The translations under genes and the position numbers were made by a program. The notes under the pieces were generated by a model that did not search any database, was not told the origin of the DNA, and saw only the letters and a program-made list of their open reading frames with translations. Below are positions 9,259 through 18,314 of a stretch of 64,000 nt of DNA, one piece after another (the stretch's first letter is position 1; every line of letters starts with the position of its first letter). The stretch lies in contig NZ_DGIR01000027.1 of the NCBI RefSeq assembly GCF_002386445.1, positions 1 through 64,000 of the forward strand, written 5' to 3'. The stretch comes from Pseudomonas sp. UBA4617 (GTDB lineage: Bacteria > Pseudomonadota > Gammaproteobacteria > Pseudomonadales > Pseudomonadaceae).

Positions 9259-9282
9259 AAGCCGCTGCGATGACAGCGGCTT
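9259..9282 (-). terminator. Perfect hairpin after hemB
   Basis: A perfect 9-bp stem (AAGCCGCTG/CAGCGGCTT) with a 6-base loop lies 19 bases beyond the hemB stop codon. On the minus strand no long U-tract follows, so it is a weak or Rho-assisted terminator, or an mRNA-end stabiliser, in the gap between hemB and proP. Confidence 0.45.
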
Positions 9283-9300
9283 ACACGCGCAAAGGCCCGG

Positions 9301-10275
9301 TCAGAAACCGTCGCGGGCCAGGTCCATGGCGAAGTAGGTGAGGATCAGGTCGGCACCAGCACGCTTGATCGCGCCGATGCTTTCACGCACCACCCGGCCT
9401 TCATCGATGGCGCCAGCCAGGCCGCCGAACTTGATCATCGCGTATTCGCCACTGACCTGGTACGCGGCCAGCGGCAGGCGCGAGGCAGCACGGATATCGG
9501 CAATCACGTCGAGGTAGGCGCCGGCCGGCTTGACCATCAGCACGTCGGCCCCTTCCTGCTCGTCGAGCAGCGACTCGCGCACTGCTTCGCGGCGGTTCAT
9601 GGGGTTCATCTGATAGCTTTTGCGGTCACCCTTCAGCGCGGTACCGCCGGCTTCGCGGAACGGGCCATACAATGACGAAGCAAACTTCGTGGAATAGGCC
9701 ATGATCGCGGTGTCGTGGAAACCGGCACTGTCCAGCGCGCTGCGGATGGCCTGCACCTGGCCGTCCATTGCCGCCGAAGGGGCGATGAAATCGGCACCGG
9801 CAGCGGCGGCGATGACTGCCTGCTTGCCCAGGTTGGCCAATGTGGCATCGTTGTCCACGCCGTGGTCATGCAACACGCCGCAGTGGCCGTGGCTGGTGTA
9901 TTCGCAGAAACAGGTGTCGGACATCACTACCATTTCCGGCACGGTGTCCTTGCAGATCCGCGACATGCGCGCGACCAGGCCGTTTTCGTTCCAGGTGTCG
10001 CTGCCAACGGCGTCCAGGTTGTGCGAAACGCCAAAGGTCATCACCGACTTGATGCCGGCACGGGCATAGCGCTCGATTTCCTGGGCCAGCAGCTTCTCGG
10101 GGATGCGGTTGACGCCCGGCATGCTGGTGATCGGCACGAAGTCGTCGATGCCCTCTTCAACGAAGATTGGCAGGATCAGGTCTTCAAGGCGGAACTCGGT
10201 TTCCTGGAAGATCGTGCGCAGGGACTCGTTCTGGCGCAGGCGGCGAGGACGAACGGACGGGAATTGGTTGGACAT
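9301..10275 (-). CDS. hemB: Delta-aminolevulinic acid dehydratase (porphobilinogen synthase)
   Basis: This 324-residue enzyme condenses two 5-aminolevulinate molecules to porphobilinogen in tetrapyrrole synthesis. The active-site Schiff-base lysines are visible in MAYSTKFASSLYG (about residue 195) and ADVLMVKPAGAYLDV (about 250). The SDTCFCEYTSHGHCG stretch near 120-135 supplies cysteines where some family members bind zinc and others have Asp. The fold-conserved AAGADFIAPSAAMDG motif is intact. Length is typical. It appears monocistronic: the RIO kinase lies upstream with its own gap and a hairpin follows. Confidence 0.97.
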   Translation of the reverse strand: MSNQFPSVRPRRLRQNESLRTIFQETEFRLEDLILPIFVEEGIDDFVPITSMPGVNRIPEKLLAQEIERYARAGIKSVMTFGVSHNLDAVGSDTWNENGLVARMSRICKDTVPEMVVMSDTCFCEYTSHGHCGVLHDHGVDNDATLANLGKQAVIAAAAGADFIAPSAAMDGQVQAIRSALDSAGFHDTAIMAYSTKFASSLYGPFREAGGTALKGDRKSYQMNPMNRREAVRESLLDEQEGADVLMVKPAGAYLDVIADIRAASRLPLAAYQVSGEYAMIKFGGLAGAIDEGRVVRESIGAIKRAGADLILTYFAMDLARDGF

Positions 10276-10395
10276 GACTGCTCCAGGGAATTTGAACGGC
10301 GTATACCTTATGCCTGTCCCGCGCCAGTGAAAAGGCCAAATGACGAGATATTGTCGTGCGTCAAAGGCAAAGGTTGCTGCGGCACAGGCGACCTG

Positions 10396-11289
10396 TTATC
10401 GAAGCCAGGGCGGCGTCGGCTCATCGGCCCCAGCCGGCCCATGCTCGGCTTCGGCCCGCGCCGCACGCCGGCGCGCATCATCCCGCCGGGCCGCATCGAT
10501 CTCGCGCATGACGCCAGCGACGTCGGCATCCTGCGCGGCCTCCTCGTACAGCCCTGTCAGCGGGCTATCCGGGCGCAGTTCGCCCGCCTCGTACAAGGCC
10601 CACATTTCCTGCGCGTACCGGGTATTTTTCAGCTCCGGCGCAAAACGCCCGAAGTAGTGCGCCATGTTGGCCACATCGCGTTGCAACATGCTGAAGGCAT
10701 GGTTGTTGGCCGCTGCATCCACAGCCTGCGGCAAGTCGATGATCACCGGGCCGTCGGGGCCGAGCAGCACGTTGAACTCCGACAGGTCGCCATGCACCAG
10801 ACCGGCACACAGCATCAGCACGATCTGGCGGATGACGAAGGCGTGGAAGGTGCGGGCTTCCTCGGCCTCCAGATGCACGTCGTTCAGGCGCGGTGCCGCG
10901 TCGCCGTCGGCGTCGGTCACCAGCTCCATCAACAGCACGCCGTCCTGGAAGTCGTAGGGGTGTGGCACGCGCACGCCGGCAGCGGCCAGCCGGAACAACG
11001 CCGCCACTTCGGCGTTCTGCCAGGCATCCTCGGCTTCCTTGCGGCCATACTTGCTGCCCTTGGCCATGGCCCGCGCCTGACGGCTGTTGCGGACCTTACG
11101 GCCTTCCTGGTACTCGGCGGCCTGGCGGAAACTGCGCTTGCTGGCTTCTTTATAAACCTTTGCGCAGCGTACCTGGCTGCCGCAGCGCACGACATACACG
11201 GCAGCTTCCTTGCCACTCATCAATGGCCGCAGTACTTCATCGACCAGGCCGTCTTCGATCAGGGGTTCGATTCTTTTCGGTGTCTTCAT
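10396..11289 (-). CDS. RIO-type serine/threonine protein kinase
   Basis: The 297-residue protein is a bacterial RIO1-like atypical kinase. The ATP loop reads PLMSGKEAAVYVV (residues about 22-34), the metal and catalytic loop LVHGDLSEFNVLL (about 163-175), and the DFG equivalent IIDLPQAVDAAANN (about 182-195), all with the key Asp and Asn residues present. A charged C-terminal tail from about 250 (REIDAARRDDARRRAARAE) is likely disordered. Eukaryotic RIO kinases act in ribosome maturation; the role of bacterial ones is not settled. It has its own gap from hemB (120 bases) and from gabP (87 bases), so no operon partner is evident. Confidence 0.9.
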   Translation of the reverse strand: MKTPKRIEPLIEDGLVDEVLRPLMSGKEAAVYVVRCGSQVRCAKVYKEASKRSFRQAAEYQEGRKVRNSRQARAMAKGSKYGRKEAEDAWQNAEVAALFRLAAAGVRVPHPYDFQDGVLLMELVTDADGDAAPRLNDVHLEAEEARTFHAFVIRQIVLMLCAGLVHGDLSEFNVLLGPDGPVIIDLPQAVDAAANNHAFSMLQRDVANMAHYFGRFAPELKNTRYAQEMWALYEAGELRPDSPLTGLYEEAAQDADVAGVMREIDAARRDDARRRAARAEAEHGPAGADEPTPPWLR

Positions 11290-11376
11290 CAGGCTGCGTT
11301 CGGGGTCCTGGCTGTGATGGCGGACATCCTCTCACAGCCGGGAGCGACTTGCTCGTCTGTCTTCAGAGCGCCAGGA

Positions 11377-12768
11377 TCATGCGCCCTGCCCCGCACCACC
11401 TGGCACCATCCCGCGTGCGCGGCGCCGGGTAACCAGCAGGCCGGAACACACCACCAGCAGCGCCAGCACCAGGGTCGACACCACCTCTATGCGGTGGTCC
11501 GGACGGAACAACATCAATACCAGCACAGCGCTGATGAACAGAATCACCGCCCAGGTCAGCCACGGGAACAGCCACATGCGGTAACCCAGGGTCCTGCCCT
11601 GGATGGTCAGGCGCTGTCGCAGGCGCAACTGGGAAACGGCAATCACCAGGTACACCAGCAAGGCAATCGCGCCGGAGCTGGCCATGAGGAAGCCGAATAC
11701 CTTGGCCGGTACCAGGTAATTGGCAATGACCGCCAGGAACGCCGCCCCGGTGGACAGCAGTACCGCCACCACCGGCGTGCCACTACGGCTGGTCAGTTGC
11801 GCGCAGGCCGGCGCATCACCGCGGCGGCTCAGCGAGTAGACCATGCGCGAGGCGGTGTACAGCGATGAGTTGAGGCAACTGGTGACCGAAGTCAGCACGA
11901 CAAAGTCGATGATCGCCTTGGCATGCGGCACGCCGAGGGTATCCAGCACCGTGACATAGGAGCCCTCGCTGGCCAGGCGCGGGTCGGTCCATGGCACCAG
12001 GGCGATGACGATGAAAATCGACAGAATATAGAACAGCGTGATCCGCCAGATCACAGAGTTGGTGGCCCTGGAGATGTGCTTGCCCGCTTCATCGGACTCG
12101 GCTGCGGCGATAGTCACTACCTCGGCACCGAGGAACGAGAACATGGTGATGAGCATGGCACTGAGCACCGCGCCGAAGCCGTTGGGCATGAAACCGCCCG
12201 TGTCCCACAGGCGCGACACGCCGCTGACAGCGGAGCCCGGCAGCAGGCCGAAGATGGCGCACGCCCCCAGCGCGATGAAGCCGACGATGGCCAGCACCTT
12301 GACCAGCGCCAGCCAGAACTCGAACTCACCATAGTTCTTCACGCTGAACAGGTTGGTCGCGGTCAGCAGCAAGGTGATGACCAGCGACAGCACCCAGATT
12401 TCCAGCTGCGGAACCCAGGAATTGATAATGGTGGCGGCGATGTTGGCCTCGATCGGGATAATCAGCACCCAGAACCACCAGTACAGCCAGCCGATGGTAT
12501 AGCCGGCCCATTTGCCGATGGCGAGGTCGGCATAGGTAGAGAACGAACCGGTGTCCGGCGAGGCCACCGCCATTTCCGCCAGCATGCGCATTACCAACAC
12601 CACCAGGGCACCGGCCAGGATATAGGCGAGGATGGTGGCCGGCCCGGCTTCGGCAATCGCCCGGCCGGAGCCGACGAACAGGCCGGCACCGATCACGCCG
12701 GCAATGGACAGCATGGTGACATGCCGTGATTTCAATCCATGACTCAAATTGTTGTTGTGGTTTTGCAT
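11377..12768 (-). CDS. gabP: GABA permease (amino acid-polyamine-cation family)
   Basis: This 463-residue, 12-helix transporter opens with LSHGLKSRHVTMLSIAGVIG and GLFVGSGRAI, typical of GabP-type amino acid permeases. Other conserved blocks are GSFSTYADLAIGKWAGYTIG near residue 100 and SRLWDTGGFMPNGFGAVLSA near 210. It should import 4-aminobutyrate by proton symport. The assignment is strengthened by its place after lhgO and csiD, mirroring the E. coli csiD-lhgO-gabDTP cluster, though gabD and gabT are absent here. A terminator-like hairpin between lhgO and gabP implies that gabP has its own promoter or depends on read-through. Confidence 0.85.
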   Translation of the reverse strand: MQNHNNNLSHGLKSRHVTMLSIAGVIGAGLFVGSGRAIAEAGPATILAYILAGALVVLVMRMLAEMAVASPDTGSFSTYADLAIGKWAGYTIGWLYWWFWVLIIPIEANIAATIINSWVPQLEIWVLSLVITLLLTATNLFSVKNYGEFEFWLALVKVLAIVGFIALGACAIFGLLPGSAVSGVSRLWDTGGFMPNGFGAVLSAMLITMFSFLGAEVVTIAAAESDEAGKHISRATNSVIWRITLFYILSIFIVIALVPWTDPRLASEGSYVTVLDTLGVPHAKAIIDFVVLTSVTSCLNSSLYTASRMVYSLSRRGDAPACAQLTSRSGTPVVAVLLSTGAAFLAVIANYLVPAKVFGFLMASSGAIALLVYLVIAVSQLRLRQRLTIQGRTLGYRMWLFPWLTWAVILFISAVLVLMLFRPDHRIEVVSTLVLALLVVCSGLLVTRRRARGMVPGGAGQGA

Positions 12769-12838
12769 GGTGCTACCTTGTTGTTTTTGTCATGCCCACG
12801 CAGGGGCCGCCGGCTTGCACGTCACCGGCGCAGGCGCG

Positions 12839-12881
12839 AAAAAGCCCGCCCTGCCCTGGAGGGTGAGCAGGGCAGTACGGG
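12839..12881 (-). terminator. Intrinsic terminator after lhgO
   Basis: On the minus strand a stem of at least 8 bp (CTGCCCTG/CAGGGCAG), extendable through flanking CCCG/CGGG, is followed by GGGCTTTTTCG. It begins about 40 bases beyond the lhgO stop and would separate the csiD-lhgO transcript from gabP. Confidence 0.75.
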
Positions 12882-12917
12882 TTGAGTAAACGAAACCGCA
12901 GGGTGTGTACGGCTACT

Positions 12918-14168
12918 TCAGCTGGCTGCCCGCTGCCGCGGCATCAGGTCGGCCTTTGGCGTATTGCTGCCCTGGCGGCTGACTTGCTCACAGACTTTCT
13001 CGACGATGTAGGCACCGATCGGGATGGCAGACGTGGCAGCCGGCGACGGGGCATTGCAGACATTGACGCTGCGCGCGGTGTTGACGAACAGGAAGTCGTC
13101 GATCAGCTTGCCGTCTCGCGACACGGCCTGGGCACGCACACCGGCCGGGTAAGGCGTAAGGTCGGCCTTGGTGATGCTCGGGCAGTACTTTTGCACCTGC
13201 TTGAGGTAGCCGCCCTTGAACAGCGAGTTCTTCATCTCGATCAGGCCCGGGCGGAAGTTCTTCGCCAGTACCTTGAGAATGCCGGGGGTGGTCAGGGTCT
13301 GGAACAGGTCGCCAGGGCTGATGTCGGTCTTGCGATAGCCCTCGCGCTTCATCGCCAGTACGGCGTTGGGGCCGACGGTGACGGTGCCGTCGATCATGCG
13401 CGTCAGGTGCACCCCGAGGAACGGCATGGATGGGTCGGGAATCGGGTAGATCAGGTGGTTGACGATCTGGTTGTGCTGCTGGGGCAGCAGGTAGTATTCA
13501 CCCCGGAACGGGCAGATGACGAACTCGGTGCGCAGGCCCAGCATGTTCACCACGCGGTCGGCCATCAGGCCCGAGCAGGTCACCAGGAAGCGGCTGCGCA
13601 GCTCGTCGCCCGGGGTGCGCACGACCACTTCGCTGGCCAGTTCCTGCAAGCCGACCACCTCGGCGCCATAACGGATTTCGCCACCGGCACGCTGGAATTC
13701 GGCGCCCATCGCCGCTGTCACCTGGGCGTAATTGACGATGCCGCTGGAGGGCACGAAGATGCCGCCCAGGCCCACGATGTTGGGCTCGCGCTCGTGCAGC
13801 TCGGACGCTGACAGCCAGTAGCGTTCCAGACCATTGGCCGCGGTGCGCTCCCACAGCGCCTTCATGCGTTGCATTTCCAGTGCGTTGGTGGCCACCAGCA
13901 GCTTGCCGCACTCGTCGAAGCGGATGCCGTGCTGGGTGCAGAAGGCTTTGGTGGCCTTGTTGCCTTCCAGGCAGAAGCGCGCCTTGAGGCTGCCCGGGGT
14001 GTAATAAACGCCGGCGTGGATCACGCCGCTATTGTGGCCGGTCTGGTGGCGGGCCGGTCCGGACTCTTTCTCCAGCAGGAGAATCTTCGCATCCGGATAG
14101 ACCTTGACCAGGTGCATGGCCGTGGACATGCCCACAATGCCACCGCCGATGATGATGAAATCGTACAC
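12918..14168 (-). CDS. lhgO: L-2-hydroxyglutarate dehydrogenase/oxidase
   Basis: The 416-residue flavoprotein oxidises L-2-hydroxyglutarate to 2-oxoglutarate. A Rossmann FAD motif IIIGGGIVGMSTAMHLVK starts at residue 5. The DAO-family contacts HQTGHNSGVIHAGVYY (about 41-56) and a C-terminal SVNVCNAPSPAATSAIPIG stretch match LhgO. It follows csiD by 113 bases in the same direction and uses the product of that enzyme, so together they form the glutarate hydroxylation route that feeds 2-oxoglutarate into the TCA cycle. In E. coli LhgO delivers electrons to the quinone pool; that is inferred here. Confidence 0.93.
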   Translation of the reverse strand: MYDFIIIGGGIVGMSTAMHLVKVYPDAKILLLEKESGPARHQTGHNSGVIHAGVYYTPGSLKARFCLEGNKATKAFCTQHGIRFDECGKLLVATNALEMQRMKALWERTAANGLERYWLSASELHEREPNIVGLGGIFVPSSGIVNYAQVTAAMGAEFQRAGGEIRYGAEVVGLQELASEVVVRTPGDELRSRFLVTCSGLMADRVVNMLGLRTEFVICPFRGEYYLLPQQHNQIVNHLIYPIPDPSMPFLGVHLTRMIDGTVTVGPNAVLAMKREGYRKTDISPGDLFQTLTTPGILKVLAKNFRPGLIEMKNSLFKGGYLKQVQKYCPSITKADLTPYPAGVRAQAVSRDGKLIDDFLFVNTARSVNVCNAPSPAATSAIPIGAYIVEKVCEQVSRQGSNTPKADLMPRQRAAS

Positions 14169-14281
14169 AGCCTTACCTCACACGCAGGCTTTGCCTGGCT
14201 GGCTCACCAAGGTCGCACGGACCCTGGTGGCATCGTCTGTTACCTGAACGCACGGGCGGGCGCCCGCCCCGCGCATTGTCA

Positions 14282-15259
14282 TTATTGCCCGCGCTGGTAC
14301 AGCGGTTTGGGGAAGGCGAGGTAACCGCGCTGGCGCATCAGCTCGCGGCGCAGGCCTTCATGTGGCGTGAAACGGTCGCGGCCATGCAGCCAGAACAGGT
14401 TGTTGATGAGCAGGAAGCTGCCCACGCCGACCGGTACCGAAAGCTTCTTCGCACTGCCTTCCAGCGATTCCGACAAGGCGTTCAGCCAGATGCCTTCTTC
14501 ATAGTTTGCCGGCTGCACGAACTGGTCAATGTAGCGCATGGTCGGGCGGCCTTCAGCATCGGTGTCGAATACCGCGTGGAACACATCCTCGGACACCTTC
14601 TTGCTCGGCGGCGCGGTCCAGCGCATTTCGCGACGTGCCAACGGGTGGCGGAAGAACTCGTCGCACTGCTCCCAGTCATCCAGGTGCAGCAACAGCGAGT
14701 TGCCGCCTTCCATGTTCTTTTCGTCGATTTTCAGCATCAGCACGTAGTCGGTGATCTGGTTGACGAAAGTGCCGTCATTGTGCAGCTCCATGACCCGGTG
14801 CGGCTGGCGCAGGTAGCTGTCGGAATTGTCGGTATTGACCACCACGAAGCGGGCATAGAACTGGCCACTCATGGCGTCGTAATTGCTGCGCCCGATCAGG
14901 TGTGCGCAAGCGGTGGTGAACTTGACCATGTCTTCGGCCTGGCTCACGTCATCCAGGCCGACCGGGTTGATCAGCATGCCGCCGCTGGCGCGATCGAGGA
15001 TGGTGTTGAGCAATACCGGACGCAGGGTGCCCTGGCACAGCTCATCGAGGATCTCGCCGACGCGGAAACGCAGGAACGACTTGTATTCCAGCGCCTGTAC
15101 CGGCCACTGGGCAACGGCCTGGACGAACGCTTCGACCGTTTCGCGGGCAAAAGTGATCTCCAACAGGCGCGGCGACTGTGGTGAAGGGGCGATGGTGTAA
15201 CCATGCGGTTCGAGCGGCAGTGGCATCACAAGTTCGTCGATCTGCGTAAAAGCGTTCAT
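14282..15259 (-). CDS. glaH: Glutarate 2-hydroxylase (CsiD/GlaH), Fe(II)/2-oxoglutarate dioxygenase
   Basis: The 325-residue protein hydroxylates glutarate to L-2-hydroxyglutarate using 2-oxoglutarate and O2. The iron triad is in the expected places: H160 and D162 in ELHNDGTFVNQ, and H292 in FWLHGRDRF. The 2-oxoglutarate-binding arginine is expected around 303-311 in EGLRRELMRQRGYL. Length and spacing match E. coli CsiD. It leads the csiD-lhgO unit and is divergent from a CsiR-like GntR regulator whose likely operator overlaps its promoter. Glutarate in pseudomonads arises from lysine through 5-aminovalerate, which explains the neighbouring GABA-type permease. Confidence 0.93.
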   Translation of the reverse strand: MNAFTQIDELVMPLPLEPHGYTIAPSPQSPRLLEITFARETVEAFVQAVAQWPVQALEYKSFLRFRVGEILDELCQGTLRPVLLNTILDRASGGMLINPVGLDDVSQAEDMVKFTTACAHLIGRSNYDAMSGQFYARFVVVNTDNSDSYLRQPHRVMELHNDGTFVNQITDYVLMLKIDEKNMEGGNSLLLHLDDWEQCDEFFRHPLARREMRWTAPPSKKVSEDVFHAVFDTDAEGRPTMRYIDQFVQPANYEEGIWLNALSESLEGSAKKLSVPVGVGSFLLINNLFWLHGRDRFTPHEGLRRELMRQRGYLAFPKPLYQRGQ

Positions 15260-15329
15260 GGCAATGTCCTGGCAAGAAAAGGTTGATGGCGCCGTCCGGT
15301 CATGACGTGGATCTGTGCGGGCGCCACAG

Positions 15330-15364
15330 AAAATATCGCCATAAATATAAAATGTCTACATTTT
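15330..15364 (-). promoter_or_regulatory. csiD promoter with CsiR/GlaR-type operator
   Basis: On the minus strand TAGACA (15358-15353) and TATTTT (15335-15330) are 17 bases apart, a plausible sigma-70 promoter about 70 bases before the csiD start. Overlapping the -35, the plus strand reads ATGT-N5-TTTT (15352-15364), which equals one of the remembered E. coli CsiR operator patterns. A near match TTGT-N6-TTTT and a GACAA-N9-TTGTC dyad follow at 15376-15403. The position suits repression by the divergent GntR regulator. Confidence 0.6.
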
Positions 15365-15457
15365 TGTTTTTCAGCGACAATTTGCTCGTTTGTCCATTGT
15401 TTTTCGCCAGCAGGCGCTTTCGGTATGATCGCCAAAACGGTTTGAGGAAACAGGACC

Positions 15458-16156
15458 TTGGAAGCGCTCGCCCCCCGACAAAACTCAGCATTCAGCGGGT
15501 ATGAGAGGCTCAAGAAGGACATCATCCGCGGCGTGTTCAAGCCCGGGGAAAAGCTGTTGATGAGCACGCTGAAGGAACGTTACGACCTGGGCGTCGGCCC
15601 TTTGCGCGAGGCACTGTCGCAGCTGGTAGCCGAGCATCTGGTCAACGCGATCAGCCAGAAGGGCTACCGCGTGGCGCCCATGTCGCTGGAGGAAATGAAC
15701 GACATCTACGATGCCCGCGCCAACCTGGAGGCGATGATCATCACCCTGGCCATCGAGCGCGGGGATGATGCCTGGGAAGCGTCGATACTGGCCCACTCGC
15801 ATACCCTGGCCAAGGTGGTGGAGGTGAAAACCCGCGAGCAGCGCCTGGATGTCTGGGATGAACGGCACAAGGCGTTCCACACCGCGATCGCATCGGGTTG
15901 CGGCTCCCGGCATCTGCTGCAGGCGCGTACCTACCTGTTCGACCAGGCCGAACGCTACCGGCACCTGTGGCTGACCCAGACTGTGTTTTCCGAGCAGGCC
16001 CTGGAACTCAAGCGCCAGGAACATGCGGCACTGGTCGAAGCGATTCTCGCCCGGGACGCCAAGCGCGCCAGTGCCATGATGCGTTCACACCTGATGACCC
16101 CGGTGCCGATCATTGCCCAGATCATGCATGCCGAAGGCATCGGCGCGCACGTGTAA
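15458..16156 (+). CDS. GntR/FadR-family regulator of glutarate catabolism (CsiR/GlaR-like)
   Basis: The 232-residue protein has an N-terminal winged helix (SGYERLKKDIIRGVFKPGEK, then LKERYDLGVGPLREALSQLV) and an FCD effector domain from about residue 90 with the metal-ligand pattern D...H (DERHKAFHTAI), H159-like and later His residues. FCD proteins sense small carboxylates. It is divergent from csiD, as csiR/glaR is linked to the cluster in E. coli, and probably represses csiD-lhgO until glutarate or 2-hydroxyglutarate binds. The TTG at 15458 is chosen: GAGGAAA lies about 9 bases upstream, and the next in-frame Met would delete the DNA-binding helix. Confidence 0.85.
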   Translation: MEALAPRQNSAFSGYERLKKDIIRGVFKPGEKLLMSTLKERYDLGVGPLREALSQLVAEHLVNAISQKGYRVAPMSLEEMNDIYDARANLEAMIITLAIERGDDAWEASILAHSHTLAKVVEVKTREQRLDVWDERHKAFHTAIASGCGSRHLLQARTYLFDQAERYRHLWLTQTVFSEQALELKRQEHAALVEAILARDAKRASAMMRSHLMTPVPIIAQIMHAEGIGAHV

Positions 16157-16259
16157 GACGCGGCCCTGCCCGTCCAGGCGCCTAGATGAATTTTTCTTAA
16201 ATCGCCGGTTGACTATTCTTTGGCACAATCAACTTTCCATCAGATGCCCGGAAACCAGC

Positions 16260-16940
16260 ATGCCTCGCGTACTGACCATCGAAGACGACGCCGTCACCGG
16301 CCAGGAAATCGTCGCCGAACTTACCAGCCACGGCCTGGAAGTGGATTGGGCCGACAACGGCCGTGAAGGCCTGGCCAAGGCCATTGCCGGCGGCTACGAC
16401 CTGATCACCCTGGACCGCATGCTACCCGAGGTCGACGGGCTGACCATCGTCACTACCCTGCGCAACCTCAAGATCGCCACGCCAATCCTGATGATCAGCG
16501 CCCTCTCGGATGTCGACGAACGGGTGCGCGGCCTGCGTGCCGGCGGTGACGACTACCTGACCAAACCGTTCGCCTCCGACGAGATGGCTGCACGGGTCGA
16601 GGTCCTGCTGCGCCGCAACAGCGTGCCCGTCACCCAGACCCGCCTGCAGGTTGCCGACCTGCAACTGGACCTGATCAGCCATGAGGCCCGACGCGGCAAT
16701 CAGACGCTCAACCTGCTACCCACCGAATACAAGCTGCTGGAATACCTGATGCGCCACAGCGGCCAGGTGATCACCCGCATGATGATCTTCGAAGAAGTCT
16801 GGGGCTACCACTTCGACCCGGGCACCAACCTGATCGACGTGCACATTGGCCGCCTGCGCAAGAAGATCGACTCTCCCGGCCAGTCGCCGCTGATCCGTAC
16901 GGTGCGGGGCTCCGGCTATGCCATTGCTGAACCCGTCTAA
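16260..16940 (+). CDS. OmpR/PhoB-family response regulator
   Basis: The 226-residue regulator has a receiver domain with acidic pocket EDD (residues 8-10), phospho-acceptor D52 in ITLDRMLPEVDG and K102 in YLTKPF. The winged-helix effector domain covers about 128-224 and contains LLPTEYKLLEYLMRH, IFEEVWGYHFDPGTNLIDVH and LIRTVRGSGYAI. The open frame extends further upstream, but the ATG at 16260 begins the canonical receiver sequence. The partner kinase gene overlaps its last 23 bases, so the pair is co-expressed. The regulated genes cannot be deduced from the window; related pairs respond to metals or cationic compounds. Confidence 0.93.
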   Translation: MPRVLTIEDDAVTGQEIVAELTSHGLEVDWADNGREGLAKAIAGGYDLITLDRMLPEVDGLTIVTTLRNLKIATPILMISALSDVDERVRGLRAGGDDYLTKPFASDEMAARVEVLLRRNSVPVTQTRLQVADLQLDLISHEARRGNQTLNLLPTEYKLLEYLMRHSGQVITRMMIFEEVWGYHFDPGTNLIDVHIGRLRKKIDSPGQSPLIRTVRGSGYAIAEPV

Positions 16941-18309
16941 AGGCTGGAGTTCCTCGACCAGCCGCCTGCTGGCGCTGTACAGCTTCCTGTTCGTGGCCTG
17001 GAGCAGCATCCTCATGGGGGTGCTGTATTTCGAAGTGTCCAGCTACCTGAACAAGCTCACCCGCCATTCCATGCTGCAGCGCCAGCACCTGTTCGCCCAC
17101 ATGAGCGGCAAGCAGCTGGATGACGCCCTGGTCGCCAGCCAGGCCCTGGAAGAGCGCAGCTTCGACGCCTATGGCCTGTTCGACGGCCAGCTCAAGCCGC
17201 TTGGCGGGCGCATTCGCACCATCCCGGCGGAACTCAAGCTCGATGGCAAGGTTCACGAGCTCAAGCGCTGCCTGGACGCTGCCGACCCACACATGCCGCG
17301 CGACAGCTGCGATGCCGTGGCGATCAAGGTGCAGGACGGTCGCTGGCTGGTGCTGGTACGTGACAACGGCTCGCTGTTCGTGGTCACCCGGATCATCCTG
17401 CATGCACTGCTGTGGGGCATCTCGTTGACCCTGATCCCCGGCTTTGCCGGCTGGTACCTGCTGCGTCGCAGGCCGCTCAAACGCATCCGCGCGATCCAGG
17501 CCCAGGCCGAGCTGATCGTCGCCGGCGACCTCACCCACCGCCTGCCGTTGTCGGCCCGGCGCGACGAGCTGGACATGCTCGCGGCCATCGTCAACGCCAT
17601 GCTCGATCGCATCGAGCGGTTGATGCACGAGGTCAAGGGCGTCTGCGACAACATCGCCCACGACCTGCGTACCCCGCTCACGCGCCTGCGTGCCCAGCTC
17701 TACCGTATTCGCCAGCAGAGCGACAGCGATTCCACCCAGGCCGAGGCGCTGGACCAGGCCATCGGCGAGACCGACACCTTGATGGCACGTTTCCGCGGGC
17801 TGCTACGGATCAGCGAACTGGAAGACCGGCAACGCCGCGCCGGTTTCGTACAGCTGGACCCACACGCCTTGCTGGTGGAGCTGCATGACTTCTACCTGCC
17901 CTTGGCCGAAGATGGCGGCATTCGCCTGGAACTGCAGCAGCCCACGGAATTGCCGGCCTTGCATGGTGACCGCGAACTGTTGTTCGAGGCCTTGGCCAAC
18001 CTGGTGGGCAACGCTATCAAATTCACCCCCGAGGGTGGCCAGGTGCGAATGAGCGCGACGCAAGACGACAACGGCCTGCACCTGGCCATCGAAGACAGCG
18101 GGCCAGGCATTCCCGAAGACGAACGCGCTGCGGTGCTGAAGCGGTTCTATCGCAGTGAGGAAGGCCATCGCCATGCAGGGTTCGGGCTGGGGCTGTCGAT
18201 CGTTGCGGCGATCGTCGACCTGCACGGGTTCGGGCTGGAAGTGGGAGCAAGCGAGTTGGGTGGGGCCAAGCTGGTTCTGCATTGCCCGTTGGCCACGTCA
18301 GGCAAGTAG
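16918..18309 (+). CDS. Two-component sensor histidine kinase
   Basis: The 463-residue kinase has membrane segments near residues 17-38 and 157-182 flanking a periplasmic sensor of about 115 residues. A HAMP linker follows at about 183-235, then the dimerisation helix with H248 in NIAHDLRTPLTRL. The ATPase domain has N366 (LVGNAIKFTPEGG), the G1 box D393-S-G-P-G and the G2 box at 421 (GFGLGLSIVAAIVDLHG). It overlaps the regulator gene by 23 bases. The sensor region has a lone C119/C131 pair in its second half and no recognisable metal site, so the stimulus is unknown. Confidence 0.92.
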   Translation: MPLLNPSKGWSSSTSRLLALYSFLFVAWSSILMGVLYFEVSSYLNKLTRHSMLQRQHLFAHMSGKQLDDALVASQALEERSFDAYGLFDGQLKPLGGRIRTIPAELKLDGKVHELKRCLDAADPHMPRDSCDAVAIKVQDGRWLVLVRDNGSLFVVTRIILHALLWGISLTLIPGFAGWYLLRRRPLKRIRAIQAQAELIVAGDLTHRLPLSARRDELDMLAAIVNAMLDRIERLMHEVKGVCDNIAHDLRTPLTRLRAQLYRIRQQSDSDSTQAEALDQAIGETDTLMARFRGLLRISELEDRQRRAGFVQLDPHALLVELHDFYLPLAEDGGIRLELQQPTELPALHGDRELLFEALANLVGNAIKFTPEGGQVRMSATQDDNGLHLAIEDSGPGIPEDERAAVLKRFYRSEEGHRHAGFGLGLSIVAAIVDLHGFGLEVGASELGGAKLVLHCPLATSGK

Positions 18310-18314
18310 ACAAT

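Noticed and set aside
9715..11868. A 717-codon open frame on the plus strand
   Set aside because: It crosses hemB, the RIO kinase and gabP on the other strand, so it is a codon-bias shadow.
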